Source: Streptomyces sp. Go-475 (lineage in GTDB: Bacteria > Actinomycetota > Actinomycetes > Streptomycetales > Streptomycetaceae). From it: a DNA stretch of 64,000 bases. Location of the stretch: assembly GCF_003330845.1 (NCBI RefSeq), contig NZ_CP026121.1:6181501-6245500 (forward strand). The letters are read 5' to 3'. The notes beneath the pieces are model-generated. The model saw only the letters and a list, made by a program, of their open reading frames with translations. It was not told the origin of the DNA and ran no database searches. Each line of letters opens with the position of its first letter. The first letter of the stretch is position 1. A program made the position numbers and the translations under genes. Below are positions 1-8,968 of the stretch, piece by piece.

Positions 1-634
1 GGGCCCCTACGTGGTGATCCGGCCGCGCGAGTGGCAGCAGGACGAGGCGGCCGCCCGCAAGAAGATCGTCGACCTCGCCGGCGAGCACGGCTGGCCGCTG
101 TTCGTGAAGCCCTCCCGCGCCGGTTCGTCGATCGGCATCACCAAGGTCGACGACCTCTCCGGCCTGGACGAGGCGATCGCCGAGGCGCAGCGCCACGACC
201 CCAAGATCCTCGTCGAGGCGGCCCTGCGCGGCCGTGAGATCGAGTGCGGCGTCCTGGAGTTCGAGGACGGCCCCCGGGCCTCCGTTCCCGCGGAGATCCC
301 CTCACCCGAGGCGCACGCCTACTACGACTTCGAGGCCAAGTACATCGACTCGACGCCGGGGATCGTGCCGGCGCCCCTCACGCCCGAGGAGACGGCCGAG
401 GTGCAGCGCCTGGCGGTCGACGCCTTCGAGGCGGCGTCCTGCGAGGGCCTGGTCCGCGCGGACTTCTTCCTCACCGAGGACGGCGAGTTCGTGATCAACG
501 AGATCAACACGATGCCCGGCTTCACGCCCATCTCGATGTATCCGCAGATGTGGGAGGCGAGCGGGGTGAGCTACCCGGAGCTGATCGACCGCTTGGTGCA
601 GGCGGCACTTCGCAGGCCGACAGGACTGCGTTGA
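1..634 (+). CDS. ddl: D-alanine--D-alanine ligase, C-terminal part (5' end outside window)
   Basis: ATP-dependent ligase that joins two D-alanines for the peptidoglycan stem peptide, in the cytoplasm. Only about the last 210 residues are present; the reading frame is open to the left edge, so the N-terminal and part of the ATP-grasp domain lie outside. Visible family marks are the ATP-grasp stretch KPSRAGSSIGI, the adenine/Mg loop around EIECGVLE, and near the end RADFF followed by INEINTMPGF, which carry the Asp, Glu and Asn metal ligands. The gene ends in a perfect hairpin plus T-run (679-706), so it is probably the last gene of its transcript. Identification is firm; which Ddl paralogue it is cannot be told. 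Confidence 0.95.
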   Translation, partial: GPYVVIRPREWQQDEAAARKKIVDLAGEHGWPLFVKPSRAGSSIGITKVDDLSGLDEAIAEAQRHDPKILVEAALRGREIECGVLEFEDGPRASVPAEIPSPEAHAYYDFEAKYIDSTPGIVPAPLTPEETAEVQRLAVDAFEAASCEGLVRADFFLTEDGEFVINEINTMPGFTPISMYPQMWEASGVSYPELIDRLVQAALRRPTGLR

Positions 635-673
635 TAGCAACCACATAGGGCCCGCAGATTCAGACGTGCGGCG

Positions 674-1201
674 CTAAGAGGCGATCCCCTCGGGGATCGC
701 CTTTTTCACAGCCGAGGCCAGATCGATCAGGACACCGGAGCTGTCCACACCCTCCGGCACCTGGACCTCCACATAGGCCTCACGGTTCGCCGTGGTGAAC
801 CGGTACCCCCCGTCCCCCTGCTTCTCCATCAGCCAGTCCACCCCGTTCACACCCCCGGCGACGGCGTCCGCGTCCCGCCCCTCGGCCACCTTCGGGTCGA
901 CCATCTTGGGCGGCTGCGGCACACCGCAGCGCAGTATGATCGCCGGGCTGCCCCAGGCCGCCGTCAGCGCCGACGCGGGCTCGGGATCCTGGCGACGCTC
1001 ACCGTCCACCTTCGCGGGCAGTACCTTGTCCAGGTTCCGGCACAGTTCCGTGGCCTTCGCGTCCGGACCGGGAACCGCCGCCGACGCGCTGTCGTCTGCT
1101 GAGGAGCAGCCCGCGGCAGTGATCAACAGCGCGAGAGCGGGCAGGCGGAGGACAACGCGGAAGACACGGCGGTGCCGGTGACGGAAAAGGTTCACCGGCA
1201 C
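674..1201 (-). CDS. DUF3515 family lipoprotein
   Basis: A 175-residue exported lipoprotein of unknown function. The N-terminus has an Arg/His-rich stretch, a hydrophobic segment (LALLITAAG) and a lipobox-type Cys near residue 32, followed by a Ser/Asp/Ala-rich linker. The remaining domain matches the actinobacterial DUF3515 pattern, with Cys residues around 54 (ELCRNL) and 91 (ILRCGVPQP) that could form a disulfide outside the cell. It is convergent with ddl and its last codons contain the ddl terminator. The neighbourhood with cell-wall gene ddl hints at an envelope role, but this is inference only. Confidence 0.85.
   Translation of the reverse strand: MPVNLFRHRHRRVFRVVLRLPALALLITAAGCSSADDSASAAVPGPDAKATELCRNLDKVLPAKVDGERRQDPEPASALTAAWGSPAIILRCGVPQPPKMVDPKVAEGRDADAVAGGVNGVDWLMEKQGDGGYRFTTANREAYVEVQVPEGVDSSGVLIDLASAVKKAIPEGIAS
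679..706 (+). terminator. Intrinsic terminator of ddl, embedded in the end of the convergent gene
   Basis: Perfect 11-bp stem AGGCGATCCCC / GGGGATCGCCT with a 2-nt loop, followed by TTTT on the plus strand. It overlaps the last codons of the convergent DUF3515 lipoprotein gene, so the same bases code the C-terminus of one protein and stop transcription of the other gene. Confidence 0.85.
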
Positions 1202-1215
1202 AGGGTAGACGGGGG

Positions 1216-1449
1216 CTACAGATGCACGACCGGGCAGGTCAGGGTGCGGGTGATGCCGTCCACCTGCTGGACCTTGGCGACCACCATGCGGCCGAGGTCG
1301 TCGACGGTGTCCGCCTGGGCCCGCACGATGACGTCGTAGGGTCCTGTCACGTCCTCGGCCTGGATGACCCCAGGGATCTTGCTGATCGTCTCGGCGACGG
1401 TCGACGCCTTGCCGACCTCCGTCTGGATCAGGATGTACGCCTGTACCAC
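1216..1449 (-). CDS. Stand-alone Lrp/AsnC-type ligand-binding (RAM) domain protein
   Basis: A 77-residue protein consisting only of the C-terminal ligand-binding and oligomerisation domain of the Lrp/AsnC family (YILIQTEVGKA, then GPYDVIVRA, ending CPVVHL), with no helix-turn-helix. Such SAM (stand-alone RAM) proteins bind amino acids or oligomerise with full-length Lrp proteins. The reading frame is open further upstream, but GTG at 1449 is preferred because GGAGG lies 4 nt before it and the upstream translation is low-complexity Pro/Arg. It ends 14 nt before the DUF3515 gene and is divergent from thiL. Confidence 0.88.
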   Translation of the reverse strand: MVQAYILIQTEVGKASTVAETISKIPGVIQAEDVTGPYDVIVRAQADTVDDLGRMVVAKVQQVDGITRTLTCPVVHL

Positions 1450-1655
1450 GGAACCTCCAGGGCGGCCACGAGGATCATGTGGGGAAAAGGAACGCCACGG
1501 TATCGCGTCGCCGCTCGCCGCGGGGAGACCCGCGGGCACCGGGTCTTGCGCGCCGGGTCGCGGGTCCGGCAGAACGTGACGGTCACTTCGACCGTAGCGA
1601 GGACCGAGATGCCTCGCGACCGGGCACGGACAGGGACAGAAGGGGAGAAAGGGCA

Positions 1656-2621
1656 ATGAAGGGCACTGTTGGTGAGCTCGGTGAGTTCGGGCTCATCAGG
1701 GAGCTCACCTCCCGTCTGACCACCACCCCGGCGGTCCGGGTCGGCCCCGGCGACGACGCCGCCGTGGTGGCCGCGCCCGACCGCAGGGTCGTGGCCAGTA
1801 CGGACATCCTGGTGGAGGGCCGGCACTTCCGCCGCGACTGGTCGACGGCCTACGACGTGGGCCGCAAGGCCGCCGCGCAGAACCTCGCCGACATCGCCGC
1901 CATGGGCGCCGTGCCGACCGCGCTGCTGCTCGGCCTGGTCGTCCCGGCCGAGCTGCCGGTGACGTGGCCGAGCGAGCTGATGGACGGCCTGCGGGACGAG
2001 TGCCAGGTGGCGGGCGCCGCCGTGGTCGGCGGTGACGTCGTGCGCGGCGATTCGATCATGGTGTCGATCACCGCGCTCGGCGATCTGCGCAACCAGGAGC
2101 CCGTGACGCGGGCGGGCGCGCAGCCCGGGGACCTCGTCGCGGTGACGGGGTGGCTGGGCTGGTCCGCGGCCGGGTTCGCGGTGCTGTCCCGGGGGTTCCG
2201 CTCGCCGCGGGCGTTCGTGGAGGCCCACCGGCGCCCCGAGCCGCCGTACCACGCGGGGCCGGCCGCCGCCGGGCTCGGGGCGACCGCGATGTGCGACGTG
2301 AGCGACGGGCTGATCGCCGACCTGGGGCACATCGCCGAGGCCAGCAAGGTGCGCATCGACATCCGCTCCCAGGCGATCGACATCCCGTCCCAGATGAACG
2401 ACATCGGGCAGGCCGTCGGCGTCGACCCGATGCAGTGGGTGCTGACCGGGGGAGAGGACCACGCGATCGTGGCGACGTTCCCGCCGGACGTGAAGCTGCC
2501 CGCCCGCTGGAAGGTCATCGGCGAGGTCCTCAACCCCTCGGCGCTGCCCCAGGTGACCGTCGACGGGGCGCCGTGGACCAGCAAGGGCGGCTGGGACCAC
2601 TTCGGGGACATGGACTCATGA
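1656..2621 (+). CDS. thiL: Thiamine-monophosphate kinase
   Basis: Phosphorylates thiamine monophosphate with ATP to the active cofactor thiamine diphosphate. The 321-residue length is normal. The PurM-like fold shows in [10 protein letters not shown] (residues 29-38, Mg/ATP Asp pair), [11 protein letters not shown] (48-58), GDVVRGD and CDVSDGL. ATG at 1656 is chosen because AGGGGAGAAAGGG stands just before it; an upstream open stretch exists but looks non-coding. The stop overlaps the thiD start as ATGA, so the two are translationally coupled and form a thiamine mini-operon. The divergent neighbour is the Lrp-type protein. Confidence 0.96.
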   Translation: MKGTVGELGEFGLIRELTSRLTTTPAVRVGPGDDAAVVAAPDRRVVASTDILVEGRHFRRDWSTAYDVGRKAAAQNLADIAAMGAVPTALLLGLVVPAELPVTWPSELMDGLRDECQVAGAAVVGGDVVRGDSIMVSITALGDLRNQEPVTRAGAQPGDLVAVTGWLGWSAAGFAVLSRGFRSPRAFVEAHRRPEPPYHAGPAAAGLGATAMCDVSDGLIADLGHIAEASKVRIDIRSQAIDIPSQMNDIGQAVGVDPMQWVLTGGEDHAIVATFPPDVKLPARWKVIGEVLNPSALPQVTVDGAPWTSKGGWDHFGDMDS

Positions 2622-3409
2622 TCCCCAACGTCCTCACGGTGGCGGGCTCCGACTCGGGCGGAGGCGCGGGCATCCAGGCCGACCTGAAGACGATGCTCGC
2701 GCTCGGCGTGCACGGCATGAGCGTCGTCACGGCGGTGACCGCGCAGAACTCCCTGGGCGTGCAGGGGGCTTGGGAGCTGCCCGTGGAGGCAGTGCGCGCC
2801 CAGTACCGCAGTGTCGTCGACGACATCGGCGTCCAGGCGGTCAAGACCGGCATGCTCGCCTCCGCCGAACTCGTCGAGGCGGTCGCCGCGTTGATCGCGG
2901 GGACGGACGCCCCGGCGGTCGTCGACCCGGTCGGCGTCTCCAAGCACGGCGACTCGCTGCTGGCCGCCTCCGCGCTGGACTCCGTCCGTACGAGGCTGCT
3001 GCCGGCGGCGACGGTCGCCACGCCCAACCTCGACGAGGTGGCCCAGCTGACGGGCGTGCGCGTCGAGTCGGAGGGGGAGATGCGGCGGGCCGCGGCGGCC
3101 GTGCTGGCGTACGGGCCGCGCTGGGCGCTGATCAAGGGCGGCCACCTGTCCGGGGACGCCGTGGACCTGCTCACGGACGGTTCAGAGGAGCACTGGCTGC
3201 GGGCGCCGAGGCATGACAACCGCCACACCCACGGCACCGGCTGCACCCTCGCGTCGGCGATCGCCGCGCAGCTCGCGAAGGGCGACTCCGTGCCGGAGGC
3301 GGTGGCGGCGGCCAAGGAGTACGTCACCGGGGCCGTCGCGGCCGGGTTCGCGCTCGGCGGGGGCATCGGGCCGGTGGATCATGGGTGGCGGTTCCGGGCC
3401 GGGTCCTGA
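2618..3409 (+). CDS. thiD: Hydroxymethylpyrimidine/phosphomethylpyrimidine kinase
   Basis: Carries out two phosphorylations of the thiamine pyrimidine precursor HMP to HMP-PP. The 263-residue protein starts [20 protein letters not shown], the ribokinase-like substrate loop, includes [16 protein letters not shown] sequence ([10 protein letters not shown]), the TPNLDE segment, and ends with the anion-hole motif [13 protein letters not shown]. The ATG lies inside the thiL stop (ATGA), which fixes the start. Together with ThiL it covers the pyrimidine and final steps of thiamine-PP synthesis; the window's other thiamine locus, a riboswitch-controlled importer, is at the right end. Confidence 0.96.
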   Translation: MIPNVLTVAGSDSGGGAGIQADLKTMLALGVHGMSVVTAVTAQNSLGVQGAWELPVEAVRAQYRSVVDDIGVQAVKTGMLASAELVEAVAALIAGTDAPAVVDPVGVSKHGDSLLAASALDSVRTRLLPAATVATPNLDEVAQLTGVRVESEGEMRRAAAAVLAYGPRWALIKGGHLSGDAVDLLTDGSEEHWLRAPRHDNRHTHGTGCTLASAIAAQLAKGDSVPEAVAAAKEYVTGAVAAGFALGGGIGPVDHGWRFRAGS

Positions 3410-3457
3410 GCGTCGGGGCGGGCGTTCAGGGCCGGTGCCTGTGCATCCGGGCACGGC

Positions 3458-3487
3458 AAAAAGCCGGTCCACCAGGGGTGGACCGGC
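3458..3487 (-). terminator. Intrinsic terminator of rpmB
   Basis: On the minus strand a perfect 11-bp stem (GCCGGTCCACC / GGTGGACCGGC, loop of 3) is followed by TTTTT. It lies 42 nt beyond the rpmB stop and also faces the end of thiD, so it may serve both directions. Confidence 0.85.
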
Positions 3488-3528
3488 TCTCTACAGCGAA
3501 CCAGCAGTGGCCGCGCGCTAGCTGAGCG

Positions 3529-3714
3529 TCAGCGCGAGACCTTGCCGGCCTTGATGCACGAGGTGCAAGCGTTCACGCGCTTCGGCGTCCCGCCCACCAC
3601 GGTACGCACACGCTGGATGTTCGGGTTCCAGCGACGGGACGTACGGCGGTGCGAGTGCGAGATGTTGTTGCCGAAGCCCGGCCCCTTGCCGCAGACGTCG
3701 CAGTTGGCAGCCAC
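3529..3714 (-). CDS. rpmB: 50S ribosomal protein L28
   Basis: Large-subunit ribosomal protein of 61 residues. It retains both CxxC pairs (C5/C8 and C50/C53), i.e. it is the zinc-ribbon 'C+' form; streptomycetes also have zinc-free L28 paralogues induced by zinc starvation, so this copy should be the zinc-replete version. The rest, with [16 protein letters not shown], is typical L28. It is transcribed away from the DhaL/fatty-acid-kinase gene, has a strong terminator of its own, and has palindromes in its upstream region (3751-3843). Identification is secure. Confidence 0.97.
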   Translation of the reverse strand: MAANCDVCGKGPGFGNNISHSHRRTSRRWNPNIQRVRTVVGGTPKRVNACTSCIKAGKVSR

Positions 3715-3750
3715 GGGTCACTCCAAAGACTTCAGATGCACTTACGGTTA

Positions 3751-3843
3751 ATCCCGGCATGCCGGGATCGAGATCTTGTGGCTCCAGGAGCCGGTCGAGA
3801 TCTGAGTGGCGCTGCCAGGGGGAAGGCCCGATCAGGATCGGGC
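3751..3843. promoter_or_regulatory. Palindrome-rich intergenic region between rpmB and the DhaL gene
   Basis: The 267-nt divergent gap (3715-3981) holds an 18-bp perfect palindrome at 3751-3768 (ATCCCGGCATGCCGGGAT), a GGCTCC-A-GGAGCC repeat at 3780-3792, two copies of CGAGATCT about 27 nt apart, and a second inverted repeat GCCCGATC-AG-GATCGGGC at 3826-3843. These may be 5'-leader hairpins of rpmB or operator sites. No -10/-35 pair is clear enough to call. Confidence 0.5.
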
Positions 3844-3981
3844 AACCGGAGCAGCATACAACGGCTGCACCCGTAGAGCGAAACTACCATGGCAGCTCAG
3901 GGCCCCGCCCCGGCCCTCTTCCGGTGGCCACCGTCCCGGGGTCTACGCTGCCTGCCACGTCCAGCAGCTCAGGGAGGCGCA

Positions 3982-5940
3982 GTGGCGCAGGTGCCGCAGA
4001 CATTCTTCGATGCTCTCGCGGTGCGCACCTGGTGCGGTCTCGCGCTCGAGACGCTGGGGCGGGCGCGTGAGGAGATCGACGCGATCAACGTCTATCCCGT
4101 GGCGGACGGCGACACCGGCACGAACCTGTACCTGACCCTGGAGTCGGCGGTCGCGGCGGTCGAGGCGGTGTTCGTGGGGCACGCGGCGGGCTCGCCGGGG
4201 GCCGAAGGCCCCGGTCCGAAGGAGCCGACCCTGGCCGACGCGGCCCGGGCGATGGCGCACGGGGCGCTGATCGGTGCCCGGGGGAACTCCGGGACCATCC
4301 TCGCGCAGCTGCTGCGCGGCATGGCCCAGGTGCTGGCCGACGGCGCGAGTGTGCAGGCGGACGGCGCGAGCGTGCACGCGGACGGCCAGGGTCTGCGGCT
4401 CGCCCTGCGGCACGCGGCCGACTCCGCCCGCCAGGCCGTGGCCCACCCCGTGGAGGGCACGGTCCTCACGGTCGCCTCGGCCGCGGCCGACGCCGCCGAC
4501 GCCGCCGGCGGTGCCGAGAGCGACTGCGGGAACGTCGCACGGGCCGCCTACGAGGGAGCGCGCGAGGCCCTGGCCGCCACCCCGGACCAGCTGCCCGTGC
4601 TGGAACGCGCCGGGGTGGTCGATGCCGGCGGGCGGGGGCTGGTGGCCGTGCTCGGGGCGCTGGTGGAGACGTTCACGGGGGAGAGGCCGCGCGGGCCGGT
4701 GACGAGCGCGGGGCGGGTGCCGGGGGCCCGGGGTTCCGGGCCGGGAGCCGGGCCGGGGGCCGGGGCCGGGGAGCCGGCGGGGGCGCACGCGCGCGTGGAG
4801 CCGGCGGAGTCCCTCGCGGAGCCCGTCCCGGCTTGCACCGGCGCGGACAGCGCTGCCGGGCCCGGTCGGGGCGGCGCAGGGCCCGTCCCGGCCTGCGTCG
4901 ATCCCGGTGACGGGGCCGGCAGCGCCGCCGCGCCCGGCCAAGGCGGCGCTGAGTCCCTTCCGGCTTGCGCCGACCCCGGTGACGGCGTCGACAGCGTCAC
5001 CGCGCCCGGTCGGGACGGGCCCGCCTTCGAGGTGATCTATCTCCTGGAGGCCGAGGACGACACCGTGGCGCGGTTGCGGGAGCGGCTCGACGGGCTCGGG
5101 GACTCCCTCGTCGTGGTCGGCGGCGACGGGCTGTGGAACGTCCACGTCCATGTCGACGACGCGGGCGCCGCCGTGGAGGCCGGCATCGAGGCCGGGCGGC
5201 CGTACCGGATCCGTATCACGCACTTCGGGGCCGGTGACGTGCACACCACCGGCGCCGAGCGGCCGCCCCGGGAGCGTGCCCAGCGGGCCGTCGTGGCGGT
5301 CGTGCCCGGGGAGGGCCTGGCCGGGCTCTACACCGAGGCCGGCGCCACCACCGTGCTCGCGCGCCCCGGGGAGCCGCCCGCGAGCGGCGAGCTCGTGCAG
5401 GCCGTACGGCGGGCCCACGCGCACGAGGTCGTCCTGCTGCCCAACGACGCCGACCTGCGCCACACCGCCGCTGCTGCGGCCGAGCAGGTCCGCACGGAGG
5501 GCGTCCGCGTCGCCCTCATCCCGACCCGCTCGGCGGTCCAGGGCATCGCGGCCCTGGCCGTGCACGAGCCGGAGCGCCGCTTCGACGAGGACGTCGTGTC
5601 GATGACCTCGGCCGCCGGCGCCACCCGCTACGCCGAGGTCACCGTCGCCGAACGCCAGTCGTGGACGATGGCCGGCATCTGCCAGGCCGGCGACGTGCTC
5701 GGCCTGATCGACGGCGACGTGGCCGTGATCGGCTCGGACGTCACGGCCATCGCCGAGACGGTCCTGGACCGCATGCTCGCGGCCGGGGGAGAGATGGTCA
5801 CCCTGGTCCTCGGCGACGAGGCCCCCGACTCCATCGCCGAGCATTTGGAGGGCCGGGTCCGCGAGGGGTACCTCGCCGTCGACACCGTCGTGTACCGGGG
5901 CGGACGGCAGGGCTCCCTGCTGCTCATCGGCGTGGAGTAG
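3982..5940 (+). CDS. DhaL/DegV-like protein, fatty acid kinase A homologue
   Basis: Resembles FakA (YloV family): an N-terminal DhaL kinase domain and a C-terminal domain that works with a fatty-acid-binding FakB to make acyl-phosphate from exogenous fatty acid. The DhaL part shows INVYPVADGDTGTNLYLT (residues 35-52, metal/nucleotide loop) and LIGARGNSGTILAQ (97-110). At 652 residues it is longer than typical FakA (about 550) because of a Gly/Ala/Pro-rich linker at about 238-345 built from degenerate repeats. GTG at 3982 is chosen for the AGGGAGG before it. In Bacillus the homologue lies just before recG; here an opposite-strand gene pair separates the two. The 3' end overlaps that convergent TPR gene by 17 nt. 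Confidence 0.85.
   Translation: MAQVPQTFFDALAVRTWCGLALETLGRAREEIDAINVYPVADGDTGTNLYLTLESAVAAVEAVFVGHAAGSPGAEGPGPKEPTLADAARAMAHGALIGARGNSGTILAQLLRGMAQVLADGASVQADGASVHADGQGLRLALRHAADSARQAVAHPVEGTVLTVASAAADAADAAGGAESDCGNVARAAYEGAREALAATPDQLPVLERAGVVDAGGRGLVAVLGALVETFTGERPRGPVTSAGRVPGARGSGPGAGPGAGAGEPAGAHARVEPAESLAEPVPACTGADSAAGPGRGGAGPVPACVDPGDGAGSAAAPGQGGAESLPACADPGDGVDSVTAPGRDGPAFEVIYLLEAEDDTVARLRERLDGLGDSLVVVGGDGLWNVHVHVDDAGAAVEAGIEAGRPYRIRITHFGAGDVHTTGAERPPRERAQRAVVAVVPGEGLAGLYTEAGATTVLARPGEPPASGELVQAVRRAHAHEVVLLPNDADLRHTAAAAAEQVRTEGVRVALIPTRSAVQGIAALAVHEPERRFDEDVVSMTSAAGATRYAEVTVAERQSWTMAGICQAGDVLGLIDGDVAVIGSDVTAIAETVLDRMLAAGGEMVTLVLGDEAPDSIAEHLEGRVREGYLAVDTVVYRGGRQGSLLLIGVE
4821..5019 (+). 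repeat. Degenerate coding repeat in the linker of the DhaL protein
   Basis: About three units of 60-72 bp, each encoding a variant of PVPAC...D...AGPGRGGAG (4821-4880, 4881-4951, 4953-5019). They follow a GAGPGAGPGAG-like stretch. The repeats are in frame and lie between the DhaL and C-terminal domains, so they look like an expanded flexible linker rather than a functional domain. Confidence 0.7.
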
Positions 5941-8900
5941 GACCTGTGCCCGCATCCGGCTGGTCCGCCAGGAGCCGGAGCAGTTGCTCGGCCTCCGCCC
6001 GGCGGGCCCGTGCCGCCTCGCTGCTCGCGGCCCCCTCGTCGCCCTGCCCCCCGTACGCCGCCAGCACCGCACGCGCGCGTGCCGCCGCGTCGACCGGCCT
6101 GCCCAGGTCGGCCTCCAGCCGGCCCGCGGCGAGTTCCGAGCCGGTACGGCTGTGCAGCGCACCGTCCCCGAGGGAGGCGAACACCTCGGCCGACACCAGC
6201 ACTCGGGCCAGCGCCTCCTCGAACACGGCCCGGGCCGAGGCCTCGTCGGCGTCCTCGGTGACGGAACGGACCAGCAGGTCGCCGAACTGCCGGTGCGTAT
6301 GCCCGAGTTCGGCCACGAGCTGCTGCCGCGACTCCTCGTCCGCCGCCGTGTCCAGCGCCGCCTCGCACGCCCGGACCGCGTCCGCCATCAGGCCGCGTGC
6401 GTCCTCCAGCCCGTCCCGCCCGTCCGGCCCACCCGGCCTGTCCTGCCCGTCCCGCCCGTCCGGCCCACCCGGCCTGTCCTGCCCGTCCCGCCCGTCGCGC
6501 CCGTCCAGCGCCAGCCAGGCGCGGGCGCGCAGCGAGCGGACCAGCCCCGGGACGTTGCCGAGTTCGCGCCACAGGGAGCCCGCGCGGGCGTAGGCCCGGT
6601 CCGCCTCGGCGGACAGCCCGGCCTCCGCGAGGGACTCCCCGGCCAGGTGGGCGAGGGTCGCGTGGTCCTGCTGCTCGGGCCACTGCCGGGCGATCTCGGC
6701 CGCCTGCAGGCGCCGTTCGGCGGCGGCGCGGTGCTCGCCGAGTTCGCTCAGGCAGTCACCGAGCCACCACAGCGTCTGCACGACCGCCCCGTCGCCGTGC
6801 GTCTCGGCGGTCAGCTCGGGCAGCGCCGACTCCAGCACCTCCGCGGCCTCGGCCCACCGCCCCTGCCGCAGCAGGAACCCGCCGAGCTGCTGCCGGGCCC
6901 AGGCGCCCAGCGTCGCGCTCTCGCCCGCCTCGTCGGCCCAGTGCGCGGCCTCCAGGGCGTGCCCGGCTGCCTCCACGGCATCGCCCCGGTCGCCGACCAG
7001 CTCCGCGAGCTGGAGGTGCAGCTGGGCCCGCCCGGGCGCCTCCAACTGGGCGCCGCCGTGCTCCAGGGCCGCCCGCAGCGCCCGTTCCGCCTCGGCCATG
7101 TCGCCGAGGTGGTGGGCCAGCGAGGCCAGCCGGGCCTCGTACTCCACCGCGAACCAGGGCAGCCCCGCCGCGACGAACGCCGCAGCGCCCCGCGCGAACA
7201 GCTCCGCCGCCGCCTCCAGGTCCCCGGCCAGCCCCGCCAGCTCGCCGAGCATCGCCCGGGCCTCGGCGGCCCGCGCGGCCAGCCGTACGTCCTCCCCGGT
7301 CCGCCCGTCGACGAGCGCCAGGACCTCCCGCACGGCGGCTTCGGCCGCGGCGCGCACCGCGTCCGGGCCGGGCTCCTCGTGCGCCCGGCGCAGCAGGGTC
7401 CGGGCCCGTCCCATCAGGACCGACGCCGTCTGCCGCAGTCCCGTGCCGCCGGCCGCGTACAGCGCGAGGACCTCCTCGTACGGGCCGGCCACGGCCGCGA
7501 CCGCCCCGGCCACGTCACCGGCCAGCGCGCGTACGTACGCGCCACGCGCGCGTGCCGCCAGGGCCTCGCCCGGATCGCCCGCCTCCGCGTAGAGCCCGGC
7601 GGCCCGCTCGAAGAGCGCGACCCCCTCCGGGCCGAGGGACATCGCCTCGTGGTCGGCCATCTCGGCCCGGTCACGCGGGTCCAGCTCGACGCCCTCCGCG
7701 GCGGCGGCGACCGCCGCCCACGCCTCCACGGCGCCCGGCCGCAAGGTGTCCGACAGCCGCCGCGCCTCGGCCAGCAGCGCGGGCAGATCCGGCCGGCCGG
7801 CGACGGGAGCCGCGTCCACCGGGGGAGCGGGCGCCGGGACCGGCCGCACCCCCGGCGACAACCGCACCCCCAGCGGCAGCCGCTCCACCAGCGGCTTCCG
7901 CGCCATACGCGCGCGTGCCCGCTCGCTGACGTACGTCGTGCCGTTGCGCTCGTCGAACCGCGCCGCCAGCGCCAGGGCGCCCGCACGCGCGTGTGCGGCC
8001 AGTTCGCGGGCGGTCCACTCCCGGCCGGCCGGACCGGGCACCTGCCGGTCGCCCAGGCCGAGCCCGGTCAGCCGGTCCATGAGCAGGGCCACCACGCTCA
8101 TGAACTCCAGCTTGCTCTGCGGATGCCCGTCGTCCGTGAAGTACGCCGGCCGCTCGGCGAGCAGCTCCAGTCCCCGCGCCTCGTTGCCGGTCAGCGCGCA
8201 GAACTCCACGTGCTCCGCGTACGCGCCGCGCATGCTCTCCATGGCCCGGACCAGCCGGAAGCCCCGCAGATGGTTGGCCCTGGCCTCGTCCGTGCGGCCC
8301 AGCCGCAGCAGCGGCACGAGGGAGGACGCCAGGGCCGTGTGCGGCTCGTGGGCGCAGGCGTACTCGCCGTCCAGCACCGGCCGCCACAACTGAAGCGCCT
8401 GCGCGTCCCGGCCCAGCTCCGCCTGCCACCAGCCCTGTCCGTGCAGCTCGCAGGCGTGGCAGTCGGCCATGCTGTCGCGGTCGGCCGCCAGCCACGCGGC
8501 GTACGCCCGCTCGGCCCGCGCCACGTCCCCGACATGCGCGGCCACACAGTGCTCGGCGCTGCGCACGGCCCGCTCGGAGTGCCCGGCGAGCCGGTAGCGG
8601 CGCTCCATCTCGCCGAGCCACTTCTCGATCGAGGCGAGCGGGATGTGCGGCTGGTCGAGCATGCCGGACGACACCCACTTGAAGACCCAGTGCAGCGAGT
8701 GGGTCTCGTACGCGTCGAAGTCCTCGGGCCGTTCGTCCCACATGCGCAGCAGCCGCGCGAAGGGGACGAACATCTTCCCCTTCTCGGAGCTGTAGTTGTA
8801 GACCTTCAGCTGGTGCCCGAGCGCCTCGATCACGGCGAGCGGGATGTTCAGCTTCTCGGCCGCCGTCAGCAGCTCCTCCGCGCGCGCGTTGCGGGCCGGC

Positions 8901-8968
8901 CCCTCCGGCTGCTCGGCGTTCTCCGCCATCGCCCGGCGCAGGGCGTCGAAGTCCGTGATCTCGCTCAT
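5924..8968 (-). CDS. Large TPR-repeat protein coupled to the Hsp90-like gene
   Basis: A 1014-residue soluble protein of unknown function, almost wholly alpha-helical. Residues 1-360 are a conserved N-terminal region (VYNYSSEKGKMFVPF, HWVFKWVSSGMLDQP), with helical repeats following; a Pro-rich hinge lies at about 370-390, then many tetratricopeptide-like repeats such as AEAARWADEAGE-type helices. Residues about 830-853 carry two perfect 12-residue repeats (GRDGQDRPGGPD). The ATG at 8968 overlaps the stop of the Hsp90-like gene as ATGA, so the two are translationally coupled. By analogy with eukaryotic Hsp90 co-chaperones, a TPR partner role is plausible but is inference. The 3' end overlaps the convergent DhaL gene by 17 nt. 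Confidence 0.85.
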   Translation of the reverse strand: MSEITDFDALRRAMAENAEQPEGPARNARAEELLTAAEKLNIPLAVIEALGHQLKVYNYSSEKGKMFVPFARLLRMWDERPEDFDAYETHSLHWVFKWVSSGMLDQPHIPLASIEKWLGEMERRYRLAGHSERAVRSAEHCVAAHVGDVARAERAYAAWLAADRDSMADCHACELHGQGWWQAELGRDAQALQLWRPVLDGEYACAHEPHTALASSLVPLLRLGRTDEARANHLRGFRLVRAMESMRGAYAEHVEFCALTGNEARGLELLAERPAYFTDDGHPQSKLEFMSVVALLMDRLTGLGLGDRQVPGPAGREWTARELAAHARAGALALAARFDERNGTTYVSERARARMARKPLVERLPLGVRLSPGVRPVPAPAPPVDAAPVAGRPDLPALLAEARRLSDTLRPGAVEAWAAVAAAAEGVELDPRDRAEMADHEAMSLGPEGVALFERAAGLYAEAGDPGEALAARARGAYVRALAGDVAGAVAAVAGPYEEVLALYAAGGTGLRQTASVLMGRARTLLRRAHEEPGPDAVRAAAEAAVREVLALVDGRTGEDVRLAARAAEARAMLGELAGLAGDLEAAAELFARGAAAFVAAGLPWFAVEYEARLASLAHHLGDMAEAERALRAALEHGGAQLEAPGRAQLHLQLAELVGDRGDAVEAAGHALEAAHWADEAGESATLGAWARQQLGGFLLRQGRWAEAAEVLESALPELTAETHGDGAVVQTLWWLGDCLSELGEHRAAAERRLQAAEIARQWPEQQDHATLAHLAGESLAEAGLSAEADRAYARAGSLWRELGNVPGLVRSLRARAWLALDGRDGRDGQDRPGGPDGRDGQDRPGGPDGRDGLEDARGLMADAVRACEAALDTAADEESRQQLVAELGHTHRQFGDLLVRSVTEDADEASARAVFEEALARVLVSAEVFASLGDGALHSRTGSELAAGRLEADLGRPVDAAARARAVLAAYGGQGDEGAASSEAARARRAEAEQLLRLLADQPDAGTGPTPRR
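6409..6496 (-). repeat. 36-bp coding minisatellite inside the TPR gene
   Basis: Two identical 36-bp units (6409-6444 and 6445-6480) plus a 16-nt start of a third. Each unit begins GCCCGTCCCGCCCGTCCGGC on the plus strand and encodes 12 residues rich in Gly, Asp, Arg and Pro on the minus strand. Copy number changes would keep the frame. Confidence 0.9.

Noticed and set aside
3889..3981. Upstream extension of the DhaL protein from an ATG at 3889
   Set aside because: No ribosome site, low-complexity translation, and AGGGAGG placed properly before GTG 3982.
6409..6496. Short CRISPR-like repeats
   Set aside because: The units are directly adjacent without spacers and lie in frame in a coding sequence; it is a minisatellite.
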